From Craterostigma plantagineum (taxonomy: Eukaryota; Streptophyta; Magnoliopsida; Lamiales; Linderniaceae), in contig JAPQWV010000012.1 of the NCBI GenBank assembly GCA_027422505.1, forward strand, positions 24,319,501-24,383,500: 64,000 bases of DNA. The letters run 5' to 3'. The notes beneath the pieces were generated by a model. That model was not told the DNA's origin, made no database searches, and saw only the letters and a list, made by a program, of their open reading frames with translations. Shown in pieces: positions 1-11,202 of the stretch (within the stretch, counting starts at the first letter, position 1; the number at the start of each line of letters is the position of its first letter). The position numbers were made by a program, and so were the translations under genes.

Positions 1-526
1 GAGCACAACCTCTCGCAGTACGGTGCTGGTTCGGGGACGAACCAGGCGGAAGCTGGTGGGCATGTGACGCCCGGGGCCGAAGAGGGCGGGGAGTGATCGC
101 CGGTGCCAGGGTGCACGGACAATGAGCGGCTCCTGGCAGGCTTGTAGGCGAAGGGGTACATGAACGAACCGATCCAACACCAGAATGAGAGGGGATCCTG
201 AGACTAACAAGGTATGGGCGTGTCAGGCTAAGAATCGTATAAAAGGATTGATAGTACTACTCATATCACCAAGGTCGACCTACCTTTTCGGGAGTCCATC
301 TATAGAAACTCCAAAGTTAAGCGTGCTTGACTTGGGGCAATCTAGGGATGGGTGACCCCCTGGGAAGTTTCTCAGGGTGCGTGTGAGCGAGTGCACGAAG
401 CACGCTAAAAGGTTAAATGGTGGTACAGTGGGGCCAGACTATCAGTCGGAGTGTGGTGGGCCCAACCCCACTGGTCCCGGTAGGGACCGATGCTATAGTG
501 ACACCCGGTATGGGACGGGTCGTTAC
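1..526. repeat. Dispersed repeat with 5S-derived core
   Basis: GC-rich non-coding sequence unlike the AT-rich retroelement that follows. Its right half contains a recognisable 5S rRNA-derived segment (about 275-390), and it ends near the GTCGTTACA string at about 518-526. The gag-like coding sequence of the copia element begins straight after, so this repeat either truncated that element or is inserted in it. Its left end lies outside the window. From memory, similar 5S-containing repeats are common in plant genomes (Cassandra-type and SINE-like families); which family this belongs to cannot be settled from one copy. Confidence 0.6.
275..390 (+). ncRNA. 5S rRNA-derived segment (not a functional 5S gene)
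   Basis: The sequence follows the 3' two-thirds of plant 5S rRNA. The internal promoter A box, AGTTAAGCGTGCTT, is at 315-328, and a C-box-like stretch starting GGATGGGTGAC is at 346-368, followed by CTGGGAAGT. The 5' part is only weakly 5S-like and the middle is altered. It is best read as a 5S-derived promoter module inside a repeat. Whether RNA polymerase III still uses it cannot be told here. Confidence 0.7.
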
Positions 527-2450
527 AAACGTTGAAACTGACACTGAAGATGAGGCACACAACGCCGTAGCCACTCCCTCGACCGACTCATCTTCAGAAA
601 CTGAGGTACACAAATTTTACTCCAATCTACATGAACAATTATGTCTTCTTCAGGATAGACTAACATCCATGTCTAGTGAAAACCAATCATTAAGAAAACT
701 AGAATCTAGGTTAGCAAACAATGAAAAAGTCTTGCGAACCGAACTAGTAGAAAAGGCTAGGTTAACCTCGTTTCTAGAACAAGCTCAGGATACATCCCTC
801 AGACATGAGACTAGGAAAAGAGATTTAGAAGAAAAACTCTCCAAAAAGGAAAATGACTTCAAGAAGAGTAAGGAAGAGCGAAACACAATAACCCAACAAT
901 ATGAATTTTTGTCTAAGGAACGAAATCGTTTATATTCGAAAATTAAAAAACTTGAGGATCTTCTAACAAAGAGAGTACTAACAGATAAAAATATGCTCTT
1001 AAATACTGCTAGAGACACTAGCTTTTATGATCCCCGTAACGGTATAGGTTATGTTCCAGACTCTCCCCCAGTCGTTAAGAAGCCTCTACCTCTTTACGAT
1101 ATTAGTTTCCTAGGCTTACAAATACCTAGTCTTATGCCCTTCACTAGTCTTATTGACAACTTAGAACAGAAAAAGAGAAATAAGGAAGACTGGGCTGAAA
1201 TACCTATCGACTACGACGAACTAAATAAGAGCCCAAGAACTACGGAACCTTATCCGTCGGATGACTACTTAACCCTATATCCACCCTCCTCAGAAGAAGT
1301 AGACGTCCAAAGAACGCGTACATCTCGTCCGTATATTCCTCCATTTATCAAAGAAATGAAAGAAATTAGTGTTTGTCACTCGACTTTTGAACAAGAAAAG
1401 ATTGCCTCTCAAGTGGAAAAAGACGTACTCCTGACAATCATCTCTTCACTCGAGAAGCAAATCAACAACCCCATAGGTCTCTTCACACAATGTCACGTAG
1501 CTACGCCTAAGGTGGATGCATCATCTCACAAGGAGATTAAAGGGAAAGAAAAAGTCAAAAGACATGAGCTGCTATTTGAAAACTTCGCATCCCCTTCAAA
1601 TCATTACTATTACTACGATGATGCACTTGCCTTAAATTCCCGTTTTCGTTTAGCAACCGCAACCTCAAACAAGGACAACTCACGCTTCTTTACCAAGTCA
1701 AGCTCGCAAACCCAAATGGAGAGGAAACAAACCAAAGACAAGACAGACTTCCTGACTGAACTATCACGCCTGCAAGCCATCAACACGTCACAAGCCAAGG
1801 AACATCAAAATCAAATCGAAATTTTCAAATTCGAAAAAGAGAAACTACTTAATGAAATTTCACTTCTTAGAAACCTCAACGATTATTCATCTGACGTTCA
1901 TTCTTTTTCCTCTTCTGATCTAACTCCTAATGCCATGCCAAATTTGACTACAGGGAAGAGAATAACAACGAAGAAGAAGACGTTGGCCTGGGTCCAGAAA
2001 CCGAAACCTGATCATACTCACTTCAAGACTTCCTATTCTACTACCTACGCTTATGATGACTCTACTTTTATTCCTTTAAAGAACTCTAAGACATTTGATG
2101 TTTCTCGCATTGATAAATCTATTGCATATAATCTACATTATTTTCCTACTCGATCGTCTGTTTCTCCTGCAGGGCACGTCTCACGCAATCCTATATTCAC
2201 TCGATCTTTGAACAAAAAAACATCGTCGCATAAACCTAAATTTATACATATTTGGGTGCCCAAACATAAACATTACCCTACATCTCCACAACACCCAAAG
2301 AACGGATTGCAACGATGGATTCCCAAGCCAGATATTAAAAGCTCCAACACAAATATTATTTCGGATACTAATCCTGTCACTAGTTCGCCTAAGTCATCTA
2401 CTAAGAAATGGACAGTGCCCATTCTCAAATGGGTACCGAAACGTTTCTAA
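417..2450 (+). CDS. Sirevirus-like gag remnant, C-terminal coiled-coil part
   Basis: 677-residue frame. About the first 37 residues come from the 5S-bearing repeat, so the apparent ATG is probably not the original start. From about 527 the protein is acidic, then strongly coiled-coil (roughly residues 60-190, rich in K, E, L and R), then basic with repeated W-(V/I)-P-K motifs just before the stop. This resembles the region between the nucleocapsid and protease of sireviruses. The zinc knuckle expected upstream is not present. The frame stops at 2448-2450, where the pol frame overlaps it by about 43 bases in another frame. Confidence 0.7.
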   Translation: MVVQWGQTISRSVVGPTPLVPVGTDAIVTPGMGRVVTNVETDTEDEAHNAVATPSTDSSSETEVHKFYSNLHEQLCLLQDRLTSMSSENQSLRKLESRLANNEKVLRTELVEKARLTSFLEQAQDTSLRHETRKRDLEEKLSKKENDFKKSKEERNTITQQYEFLSKERNRLYSKIKKLEDLLTKRVLTDKNMLLNTARDTSFYDPRNGIGYVPDSPPVVKKPLPLYDISFLGLQIPSLMPFTSLIDNLEQKKRNKEDWAEIPIDYDELNKSPRTTEPYPSDDYLTLYPPSSEEVDVQRTRTSRPYIPPFIKEMKEISVCHSTFEQEKIASQVEKDVLLTIISSLEKQINNPIGLFTQCHVATPKVDASSHKEIKGKEKVKRHELLFENFASPSNHYYYYDDALALNSRFRLATATSNKDNSRFFTKSSSQTQMERKQTKDKTDFLTELSRLQAINTSQAKEHQNQIEIFKFEKEKLLNEISLLRNLNDYSSDVHSFSSSDLTPNAMPNLTTGKRITTKKKTLAWVQKPKPDHTHFKTSYSTTYAYDDSTFIPLKNSKTFDVSRIDKSIAYNLHYFPTRSSVSPAGHVSRNPIFTRSLNKKTSSHKPKFIHIWVPKHKHYPTSPQHPKNGLQRWIPKPDIKSSNTNIISDTNPVTSSPKSSTKKWTVPILKWVPKRF

Positions 2451-5400
2451 CATTTTTTCTTTTGCAGGTCCATCATGTGTGGTATCTCGATTCAGGTTGC
2501 TCCACACACATGACTGGGAACAAAGAACTGTTGAGCAACTACACTGAAAAGTACGGCGGAAAGGTACGCTTTGGAAATAACGAGTCATCCCCAATCTTAG
2601 GACGAGGAGATCTAAATCACGGGAATCTAACCATCCAAGACGTCTCATACGTCAAGGGACTGGGCCACAACCTCTTCAGCATTGGTCAATTGTGCGACAA
2701 AGGGCTCAAAATAAACTTCAAAGCAAGAATATGCAGCATCAATGACGGTCACGGTAATGATCTGCTCCATGGTATTCGAAAAACGAACCTCTATACGATA
2801 GACCTTAAAACAACCACCCCATCCTCGAATATCTGCCTACTCTCTAAAGCTTCACATCATCAAAACATTCTATGGCACAATCGTCTATCCCACCTAAATT
2901 TTAGGGACATTAATAAGCTATCCACTAAGCAACTAGTTGTCGGCCTACCAAACCTTACGTATCAAAAGGAACATCTCTATAGTGCCTGCGAACTAGGAAA
3001 AATGAAAAGAGCCTCCCATAAGTCCAAACATGTTGCATGCTCTTCTCGACATTTAGAACTACTTCACGTTGATCTATGTGGTCCCATGAGAACAGAGAGT
3101 CTCAATGGTCGCAAATATGTTCTGGTCCTCATCGACGATTTTTCTAGATACACTTGGACAAAATTCTTGCGCAGTAAAGATGAGACCGCCTCAATAATCG
3201 AAACATTCGTGACAACCACACAGAATCTACTGCAGGCTCGAATTGGCACCATTCGATCAGATAATGGCACGGAGTTCAAAAACGACCGTTTGAGAAATTT
3301 CTATGCATCTCAGGGCATTTCACAACAATTCTCAGCTGCAGGAACTCCACAACAAAATGGAGTCGCAGAGCGGAAAAATCGAACCCTTGTTGACGCTGCA
3401 CGCACGATGATAATTCAATCAAATCTTCCACACTCCTTCTGGGCTGAAGCACTAAGTACTGCCTGCTTCACTCAGAACCGCACCTCAATTCACAAAAGAT
3501 TTGAGAAGACCCCCTATCAGATCATTAATAATCGTGCTCCTAACATTTCTTTTCTTCGAGTGTTTGGTTGCAAATGTTTTATTGCAGATGACCGAAGCAA
3601 CAGAGGCAAATTCGATCCTAAAGCTCTCGAAGGCACGTTCATTGGGTATTCCTCGACGTCTAAAGCATTTAGAGTATTCCTCAAAGACGCTAAAATTGTA
3701 CGGGAAAGTGCCAACGTCACATTTGACGAAACATTCCCAACAACATCAGAAGCTTCCTCTACTGCATCAGGGAACTCTCAACAAGATTCAGCCTCTCCAA
3801 GTCCAAATATGGCATCTCTAGACTTTTTGCTTGAAGACTTTCACTTAACTTCAGATCCGGTGTCTTCTCCAACGACAGAATCTCCACAAGGTGAAACCCA
3901 AGCAACAACAGATGTTCAAGACAATTCTTCCTCAGACACAGAACTCACGCTTCCAAACGCCACAGACACTGAGGACGAAAATTCTCACTCAAGTCACGAT
4001 CTCACTCCAAATGCCATATCACCTCATACTGAAACAAATGTTGACATCATACCCTCTCCACACGATCAACCTTCGGATGATGAAGCCGCGACAATTCCTG
4101 ATCATACTCATGACTCTCACACGGATCAACCACTTCTACGAAGGTCAACTCGTGAGAAGAAAAGCGCAATACCGGATGATTACGTCTCATTTTTCCACGA
4201 ACATCTCTCGTGTTTTATGAGTCAAATCGAACCACGAAAAGTGTCAGAAGCACTATCGGACCCAGACTGGACCATTGCTATGCAAGACGAGCTCAATCAG
4301 TTTGAACGCCTATGCGTTTGGACCTTAGTTCCAAGACCCAAAGGGAAAACGATCATAGGAACAAAGTGGGTCTTCAAAAACAAAAGAGACGAAAACGGCA
4401 AAGTCATCCGTAATAAAGCGAGATTGGTAGCAAAAGGGTACAATCAGCAAGAAGACATTGACTACGATGAAACCTTTGCACCAATCGCTCGTATAGAAGC
4501 TATTCGTTTATTCCTTGCCTATGCTGCTCATAAGGACTTTACTGTTTACCAGATGGACGTCAAGACAGCCTTCTTAAATGGAGTACCGAAAGAAGAAGTC
4601 TATGTTGGACAACCTGAAGGATTTGTCGACTCAGCCAAGCCTGACTATGTGTATCGTCTTGATAAAGCCCTTTATGGACTTAAACAAGCACCAAGAGCCT
4701 GGTATGACGTTCTCTCCACCTTTTTGATCGGATCCGGGTTCACAAAAGGTCAAATCGATACTACACTCTTTGTGAAAAGACAGAATTCCGATATCTTACT
4801 AGTTCAAATTTACGTTGATGATATCATCTTTGGTTCCACGAACGTAAAATTATGCGAGGAATTCAGTCAGTTAATGACCACTAAGTTCGAGATGAGTATG
4901 ATGGGCGAAATGAACTTCTTTCTAGGACTGCAAATTAAACAGCTTTCAGACGGTATTTTCATCAATCAATCTAAGTATATAAGTGATCTCCTGAAGAAAT
5001 ACAAGATGGAAAACTGCACTCCCATAGCGACTCCTATGTCCACAGCATGCAAACTCGATGCAGATCTCTCTGGCAAGCCTATTGACGAAACACACAACAG
5101 AGGAATCATCGGCTCACTACTCTATCTAACATCGAGCAGACCTGATATTTTTTTTGCAACCTGTCTCTGTGCACGTTTTCAGGCAAACCCCAAAGAATCA
5201 CACCTGACGGCCGTCAAGAGAATACTCCGCTATCTGAAAGGAACTCAAAATCTTGGTCTATGGTATCCCAAAAACTCTAGCTTTCAATTAATTGGATACA
5301 CTGACTCAGATTTTGCAGGCTGTCGCATGGATAGAAAAAGTACGTCAGGTGGTGCACAACTGCTCGGTGACAAATTAATCTGCTGGTCCTCCAAGAAACA

Positions 5401-5758
5401 GAATTGTGTATCTATGTCCACAGCTGAAGCAGAATACGTCGCAGCGGCCAGTTGCTGTTCACAAATTCTGTGGATGCGCACTCAACTCTTGGACTACGGG
5501 TTTGATTTACATAATATTCCTATCTATAGTGATTCTAAGAGTGCAATTGCGATAACATGCAATCCGGTACACCACTCACGCACTAAACACATTGATCTTC
5601 GATATCACTTTATCAAAAATCATGTTGAAAATGGCATCATAGAAATGCAGTTTGTTAGCACCGAACTTCAACTGGCCGACCTTTTTACTAAAGCATTGGA
5701 TGAGAAACGATTCCAATTCTTAGTCTCTCGGTTGGGCATGTTGAATCTTACCTCTTAA
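2408..5758 (+). CDS. copia pol: protease, integrase, reverse transcriptase, RNase H
   Basis: An uninterrupted frame of 1116 codons. The pepsin-like protease begins at about 2483 with [13 protein letters not shown], which holds the catalytic DSG. A GAG-pre-integrase block follows (WHNRLSHLN, about 2870). The integrase core has the expected D, D and E residues, including SDNGTEFKN (about 3258) and GVAERKNR (about 3360). Reverse transcriptase shows [10 protein letters not shown] and the catalytic YVDD (about 4813). RNase H carries the YTDSDFAG block (about 5298). The intact frame suggests a fairly recent insertion. The first codons overlap gag; the true start or fusion mode is unknown, and residues before about 2468 may not be pol. 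Confidence 0.9.
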   Translation: MDSAHSQMGTETFLTFFLLQVHHVWYLDSGCSTHMTGNKELLSNYTEKYGGKVRFGNNESSPILGRGDLNHGNLTIQDVSYVKGLGHNLFSIGQLCDKGLKINFKARICSINDGHGNDLLHGIRKTNLYTIDLKTTTPSSNICLLSKASHHQNILWHNRLSHLNFRDINKLSTKQLVVGLPNLTYQKEHLYSACELGKMKRASHKSKHVACSSRHLELLHVDLCGPMRTESLNGRKYVLVLIDDFSRYTWTKFLRSKDETASIIETFVTTTQNLLQARIGTIRSDNGTEFKNDRLRNFYASQGISQQFSAAGTPQQNGVAERKNRTLVDAARTMIIQSNLPHSFWAEALSTACFTQNRTSIHKRFEKTPYQIINNRAPNISFLRVFGCKCFIADDRSNRGKFDPKALEGTFIGYSSTSKAFRVFLKDAKIVRESANVTFDETFPTTSEASSTASGNSQQDSASPSPNMASLDFLLEDFHLTSDPVSSPTTESPQGETQATTDVQDNSSSDTELTLPNATDTEDENSHSSHDLTPNAISPHTETNVDIIPSPHDQPSDDEAATIPDHTHDSHTDQPLLRRSTREKKSAIPDDYVSFFHEHLSCFMSQIEPRKVSEALSDPDWTIAMQDELNQFERLCVWTLVPRPKGKTIIGTKWVFKNKRDENGKVIRNKARLVAKGYNQQEDIDYDETFAPIARIEAIRLFLAYAAHKDFTVYQMDVKTAFLNGVPKEEVYVGQPEGFVDSAKPDYVYRLDKALYGLKQAPRAWYDVLSTFLIGSGFTKGQIDTTLFVKRQNSDILLVQIYVDDIIFGSTNVKLCEEFSQLMTTKFEMSMMGEMNFFLGLQIKQLSDGIFINQSKYISDLLKKYKMENCTPIATPMSTACKLDADLSGKPIDETHNRGIIGSLLYLTSSRPDIFFATCLCARFQANPKESHLTAVKRILRYLKGTQNLGLWYPKNSSFQLIGYTDSDFAGCRMDRKSTSGGAQLLGDKLICWSSKKQNCVSMSTAEAEYVAAASCCSQILWMRTQLLDYGFDLHNIPIYSDSKSAIAITCNPVHHSRTKHIDLRYHFIKNHVENGIIEMQFVSTELQLADLFTKALDEKRFQFLVSRLGMLNLTS

Positions 5759-7563
5759 TTTAGGCACATTCATGCTAGGCTGCACATCACAAACATAACC
5801 TTCTTATATACTATGAAAAGCCTATGCATGTGTCTAGGGGGAGAATAATTGCATAATTCTAGGTGGAGCATTTATCTTTTAATTTTTGCATCATTGATTT
5901 AGGGAGAATTACATTTCCAAAAAAAAATAAATAAATAAAAAGAAAATGCGTATCTGTCTAGGGGGAGCATCACTATTTTCTTATTTTTCAGTACCCTCGC
6001 ATTGTCATTTGGTATCTTTGCATTGCATTCTATTTGCATTATATTTTATTTGCATTTTAGTTTATTTGGCTTACTTGCATTATTCCTGTCAGTTTCGAAA
6101 TCTAATTGGACCATTTCGAGTAACAACCCAAATCATAAGCTTGCCAAGCCCATCTCATATCGACATTTAACTCGCCATCTTATATGTTGGGCCCCGTCAC
6201 CTATTCAAGCCCAAATCATAAGCTTGCGAAGCCTGTCTCTTTCTCGACATTTGTACTCGACATTTTTCTCATCTCGACTTCTTACTTGTCGACATTGGGC
6301 CATTTACTCAGTTCTTCGATTTTTTTTGGGCCTTGAGGAAGCCCAAGATCGACCTCGACATTTTATAAAGTGATTCGACATCTCCCTTCGACTCGACTTT
6401 TTATCATACATCCCGACATTTTTCGTCTTCCCCAATTCGACAGAAATCCTCTCGTGAAATTTTTTTTCGCAATCTTCGCGCAATTTCTCTTCGTTTACTC
6501 TGTTTCCTTGTCATCGACTGGTAAGCTCGATAAAGCCCCTTAATTCCTCTCTTATGCTCCTAATCGTTTCGTTTGCAGGTGTTAAAAACTCGCAGAAGTT
6601 ACTGGAGATCTTAAGTTTTCCAGTTTTCATACGCTTAATCTTCGTTCTAGATGATTCCTCGGGAGTTTCCTTGATTTTAAACTGTTTTTTCTCTGCACTT
6701 GAATCTCTCGCCATTTTCCTGATTTAACACCGAATTTTCGAAACGTTTTCAGTGCATCGACATTTTTCCCAAATTTTTCTCTTTAACCCTAATTTGATTT
6801 TCACTCGACATTTCATCTTGAATTGGGCCTCTCGACATTTTATTTAACTTATGCGATATCGACATTTTCTTCATTTCGACTTTTTATTTAAACTGTGCGA
6901 TATCGACATTTTCTTTCTCTCGACTTTTTCTTTCAACTGTGCGATATCGACATTTTCATCCTCTCGACATTTTATTTAAACTGTGCGATATCGACATTTT
7001 TTTCTCTCTCGACATTTTATGTGCGATATCGACTTTCTCTTCCTTTCGACATTTTATATAAACTTGACGTCTCGACATTTTGACTTCTCGACATTTCAAC
7101 TTTCTCGACTTTATTAATGGGCCTCTCGACATTTTCAAAATGGGCTATCTCGATATTTTAATGTCTCGACATCCACCCTCTCGACATCTTTTATTTATGT
7201 GCTCTCGACATTTTTCAAATCGGGCCGTGTCGACATTTTACAAAATTGGGCCTCTATTTAATCAATTTCATTTTCAATTGGGCTTCCCACTTCTTTTCAT
7301 CACGACTTGGCCCATTTTCTTTACTTAACAAAAAAAATCGGCTACTTACTTATCACTTTCTACTTATATATATTTATACATATATATCTATATATATTTA
7401 CCTACTTATACATATATATATCTATATATCTATATATATATATCTATCAAAAAAAAATAATAATAATAAAAAAAAAATAATAATAAAAAAAGGGAGAGAG
7501 AAAACTAATGACAACGATGGAATATCCGATGTCTAATGACCTTATGATCGTATTTTTCAGATT
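5759..7563 (+). repeat. pol-to-env-like spacer with purine tracts and TCGACATTT motifs
   Basis: No convincing gene. The first 220 bases hold at least two GTCTAGGGGGAG-type purine tracts (about 5833 and 5957), resembling polypurine tracts and seen repeatedly in sireviruses. From about 6170 to 7240 the motif (T)CTCGACATTT recurs dozens of times on the plus strand. Around 6845-7035 this becomes a tandem array of about 46-bp units starting TGCGATATCGACATT. An AT microsatellite occupies about 7360-7450, followed by A-rich sequence. A consensus-like splice donor is at 6521 and an acceptor ends at 7560, just before the next ORF. Confidence 0.7.
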
Positions 7564-9609
7564 ATGGAGATTCCAAACCGAGACACGATCTATCCAATCT
7601 CCGAATGGATCGAGCCACTGAAGAACAACTACCAGTTGGACACAACGGCATTCAGATGCTCAGACATGGTGATCATAGCCATTCTGAAGAACCATTTTCT
7701 GCTCCCCGCCTTCACACTCACGGCGAGCGTTCCCCAAGTATACCTGCAACAATTCTGGGGACTTATGGATCAAGTTCAAGACACCGAGGAGATCATTTTC
7801 CAAAGTCAGATTGAGAACACTTCGGTTGTTCTTAACAAAGATCTTCTGAGGACGATTCTACAACTGCCCACCTTTGATGAGCTCGATCCACCTCCCACGG
7901 CTCAAGAGATCCTAAATGGAATGCTGGAAATAGGCTGCTCCCCACCTCTCACACAAGTCTCAGCATTCTCCTTCAACAAAATACCTGCTCCATGGAACGC
8001 CCTATTCATGCTTATTAACAAGTGCCTATCACCGAAGCACACGGGCTACGACCGTTGCAACCTCAGCATCCTCACCCTCTTCTACGGGGTCATCTTCGGG
8101 AAACGCTACGACTACGCTGCCCTATTCATGCAAGAAATAGTGGACCAGATCTATACCAGAGATCACCTCAAGACGTCCAAGAGAAAGGGCATTCCATATC
8201 TCTGATGGTTCCAAGTCTTGATCTATCATTACATGGAAATCCATCCAGAGATCACTCGTCGTCCAGCGGCAGAGTCCCTAGGAGTCCCCAAGTTCAACTA
8301 TCTTAAGAAATCAAAGGAAGGATCGACACTCCAAGGCATGCCTATCCCAAGACACCTCCTGGACCTCGCTGATCCTACGGATGCCGAGGTGATCAAATAC
8401 AGGCAGTTACAGAACCTTCCTGCCCCTCCGATACGGTCAAACCCCACCGTATCCAACCCCGGGGCCAGCCCGAGTGTGAGACAGGGTCCTGAGCGACAAC
8501 GCGAAGTACGCACCAAGAAAAAACACGACCGACGCCCACCTCCTCCGGCGTCCGTCGACTTCGCACCTCCCCTCCTCACTATATCTTCCAGAACCGAACC
8601 CCTAGGAACAGGAGCTGATTTAATCAGCTCCCGAGTAGAAGCCGCCGCATCTGGTTCAACGGCGCATGCACAACCCAGCCCTTCCCATTCGTCAACCTCC
8701 CAACAGGTTGATGTCTCAACAGCTCACGGGGAACCCTCTCAGTCATCCTTGTCTCGCTCGGAGGCAAGTGATATACAAATCAGCGACTCCCAGCCCCACG
8801 TCGCTGTCCCTTCTTCCCTCACATCGAGTCTAGTGTCCACTTTCCCAAATTTTTTCGATTTTGCTAGGACACATACACCCTTTTCGACTCTTCTTAGTGA
8901 TCAGTCCAGAACGTCCGTAGAGACGTCATCTACTGATGATACTCGACGATCGGACGGAAGACCTGACATGGGCAACATCATTACACCCGTGCCATCAGGC
9001 CATCTCGATGAGCTTGCCTTATCAACGATGCCAACGGTGAGCCTAAGTGGCCCCGGTCCCTCAAGTCCCACACACTTTTTAGTGAATGTGGGCCGCGACA
9101 CAGGAGTTTACTCTGAAGTCGTGACAACAGAACGCCTTCGTGGCTCTGTTGAGTTATTTTCACCCTTTATCACCCAAGCCCACCTCGACCAGAGCATTGA
9201 ACGGAGCCTCGCCACTATACGTGAAGAAATGAAGCAAATGGAGGCCTCTATCCTACAAAAAGTCGGGGCAACACCATCCTCTTCATCCCACCAAACACCA
9301 TTACTTCCCTCTACACCTACCCCACCATTAAGGAGCTTCGACAGAATCTACTCGCCCGACTCCTCAGCGAGGCCGACCACCTCGATGATGAAGATACGGA
9401 GCTCCTTCACCGCCTCCAACTACCTTACCACTGCCACTACGACCCGCCCACACACAAACGTCGACATGACGACCCCGATGGCGACGGTCGTCCTGAGGGG
9501 GAGAAGCGACAGCGGGTCGAGGCAGCCACCACCCATACAGAACCCTCAACCTCAACCCAAACTCAACCAGAAACCTCAAATCCCCAACCTACTACCTCCT
9601 CCCATTTAA
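7564..9609 (+). CDS. Envelope-position ORF A of the Sirevirus-like element (one in-frame stop)
   Basis: A 681-codon frame interrupted by a single TGA at 8203-8205; both sides are in the same frame. The N-terminal 210 residues are a compact domain containing VPQVYLQQFWG. From memory, a VP-(Q/E)-(V/I)-Y-x-Q-x-F-W signature recurs in plant proteins encoded downstream of copia pol genes. The rest (about residues 280-681) is low-complexity, rich in S, P and T. The position is that of the sirevirus env-like gene, but I see no clear signal peptide or strong membrane anchor, so an envelope function is not supported. The start ATG lies 3 bases after a splice-acceptor-like TTTTTCAG. Confidence 0.6.
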
Positions 9610-9712
9610 CCCTAACTACTAACCTACCAGAAAGCCTACCCTCATTACCATCCGACTTCAGCCAGACCCACCCCCACAGGAAATCGACGAGCCACTGCCT
9701 CCAGTCGTAGAC

Positions 9713-10837
9713 GTGAGCATCCCTGATCCCCTAACTGAGCTCAACGAGTTTATCGATCAGGGATGGGGATCTCAAAGCTACAGCGATCATCCCGCAGGAG
9801 ATGACATTCAAGAGAGACTGGACAATGTTAGTGGATTAATCTGGGCGGCGGTTGAAGCAAGCCTCAGAATGGCGCCAGACGAGATCAGAAATGGAGAAGA
9901 CTACGAAGAAACATCAGAAACATCTGAGACTTCCTGGAACAAGATCACAACTCCATTTCAAGAGGAACTTAGAAGCAGAATCTGGCGAGAACGTGGTCAA
10001 ATTCGACCATACAATGAAATGGAGCTGAGAGGCCTATCACATGTTGAAGGATCCAAAAAATTGGCCTACCATTTCCTATACAAATGGACGACAAAAGGCG
10101 GATCGAGGGTCACGGATGCAGACAAGAAGAGAATGAGAGCGAAGGCACCGATCAAGGATATAGTGGATGTCACCGTCCAGGAAATGGGAAGAAACCTAAA
10201 GTACCCAGTCTACAAAGTACTACGACTGGATGGCTCAGAAGATGTGATCACTGAAGGCAATCTACAGTACGTTGATCCCAGCGAAGTATACAAGCTATCA
10301 AGACTCTACAGGAAATTCATCCTACGAGAATTTCGATACAAGCTGGGATATGAAGCCATCAAAAGACACATGCTAAGGGACATTACCTTCTACACAGGGC
10401 ATGACTTCCAGATAGCCATTGAGAATAATGCTAGGAAGGTAAACCTCACAAGACCAAACTTCACCGGCATGGAGGAGGAACTCAAACCATACCCAAATGG
10501 CTTCATCTTCAAAGAACCTGAACTCTCCGTAGTCTACAGCAAGGATGGACTAAAGAGAGTCATGTTTCTCTCAGAAGTCGAGAAGTACTGCGACGGCACT
10601 CTCAGGATCATTATCGAGAAACTGAGAAGTAAAGTTAGAAGATATTCTGACTCTTCAAAAGGTGACCTTGCAAGCTTAGGCCTCGAGCAGTTCCGAGATG
10701 AAATCGTCAGTCTAAGCAATATTGCTATTGAAGAAATTCAGAATAGATTATGCCTTCGCCAAAGCATTAGACAGTTCGAGTACGTTCTCAATCTGAGGAA
10801 ATCCTTCTACAGAACAGAAGACCGCGCTACTACGTAA
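9713..10837 (+). CDS. Envelope-position ORF B of the Sirevirus-like element
   Basis: A 374-residue frame following ORF A in a different frame, 104 bases after its stop. It is mixed-charge and probably helical, with no zinc finger or membrane segment. It includes KRVMFLSEVEKYCDGTL near residues 280-296, which resembles a block in other plant ORFs found downstream of copia pol. It ends just before the polypurine tract. A and B are probably the two halves of one ancestral ORF separated by a frameshift, though a separate protein is possible. Function unknown. Confidence 0.55.
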   Translation: MSIPDPLTELNEFIDQGWGSQSYSDHPAGDDIQERLDNVSGLIWAAVEASLRMAPDEIRNGEDYEETSETSETSWNKITTPFQEELRSRIWRERGQIRPYNEMELRGLSHVEGSKKLAYHFLYKWTTKGGSRVTDADKKRMRAKAPIKDIVDVTVQEMGRNLKYPVYKVLRLDGSEDVITEGNLQYVDPSEVYKLSRLYRKFILREFRYKLGYEAIKRHMLRDITFYTGHDFQIAIENNARKVNLTRPNFTGMEEELKPYPNGFIFKEPELSVVYSKDGLKRVMFLSEVEKYCDGTLRIIIEKLRSKVRRYSDSSKGDLASLGLEQFRDEIVSLSNIAIEEIQNRLCLRQSIRQFEYVLNLRKSFYRTEDRATT

Positions 10838-10846
10838 AATGAACAC

Positions 10847-10858
10847 AAAGGGGGAGAT
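10847..10858 (+). other. Polypurine tract
   Basis: AAAGGGGGAGAT lies immediately upstream of the TGTTAG start of the 3' LTR. This is the expected position and composition of the plus-strand DNA primer of an LTR retrotransposon. Confidence 0.85.
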
Positions 10859-11202
10859 TGTTAGATATTATTAAATTGTGTTCATTTAATTATTAGTCTA
10901 TGTTCTGTAATTTAATTACGCCCTAGGACTTAATTGTAAATATACCCGACTTGTGGGTATATTAGTTAGATTGGGCCCAGTTAGCCCATTAGGGCATATG
11001 TGTATAAATACCCTAAACGATACATCGTTTAGGGTTGCTGATTCATAATTGAGTTGACGACTTTTCTGAAGAACTCGCGCGCTCTCGTTCCAACTCTACA
11101 ATTCGTATATCGGTATTACTTCGTTATTGCTTCCGTAATTCATCGTATCAGGTAATACTAATCCTTTGAATCAGTACAAGGTTGGATCAAATCGGCCTAA
11201 CA
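10859..11202 (+). repeat. 3' LTR of the Sirevirus-like element
   Basis: A 344-bp LTR starting TGTTAG and ending CTAACA, a perfect 6-bp terminal inverted pair. It contains a TATA-like GTATAAATACC at about 11001. The left end abuts the polypurine tract and the right end abuts interrupted copia coding sequence. No 5' partner is in the window for comparison. Confidence 0.8.

Larger units (their letters stand above)
527..11202 (+). mobile_element. Sirevirus-like Ty1/copia retrotransposon, 5' incomplete
   Basis: Order on the plus strand: coiled-coil gag remnant, protease, GAG-pre-integrase, integrase, reverse transcriptase, RNase H, a 1.8-kb spacer with several purine tracts, two ORFs in the envelope position, a polypurine tract and a 3' LTR. 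Integrase before reverse transcriptase makes it copia. The long coiled-coil gag, the envelope-position ORF and the repeated purine tracts point to the Sirevirus genus. The 5' LTR, primer-binding site and N-terminal gag are missing. The 3' boundary is precise: the LTR ends in CTAACA at 11202, and the next base resumes the reverse transcriptase of another copia element, so this element inserted into that one. Confidence 0.85.

Noticed and set aside
275..390. Functional 5S rRNA gene
   Set aside because: Only the 3' two-thirds matches well, with internal changes; the 5' end of 5S is not preserved.
6521..6577. A complete 57-base intron (GTAAGC to TTTGCAG)
   Set aside because: Shorter than plant introns usually are; the donor is more plausible with a more distant acceptor, so it is kept only as part of a finding.
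7246..7536. 96-codon ORF with repeated Ile/Tyr
   Set aside because: It is translated from an AT microsatellite and A-rich tract; no protein features.
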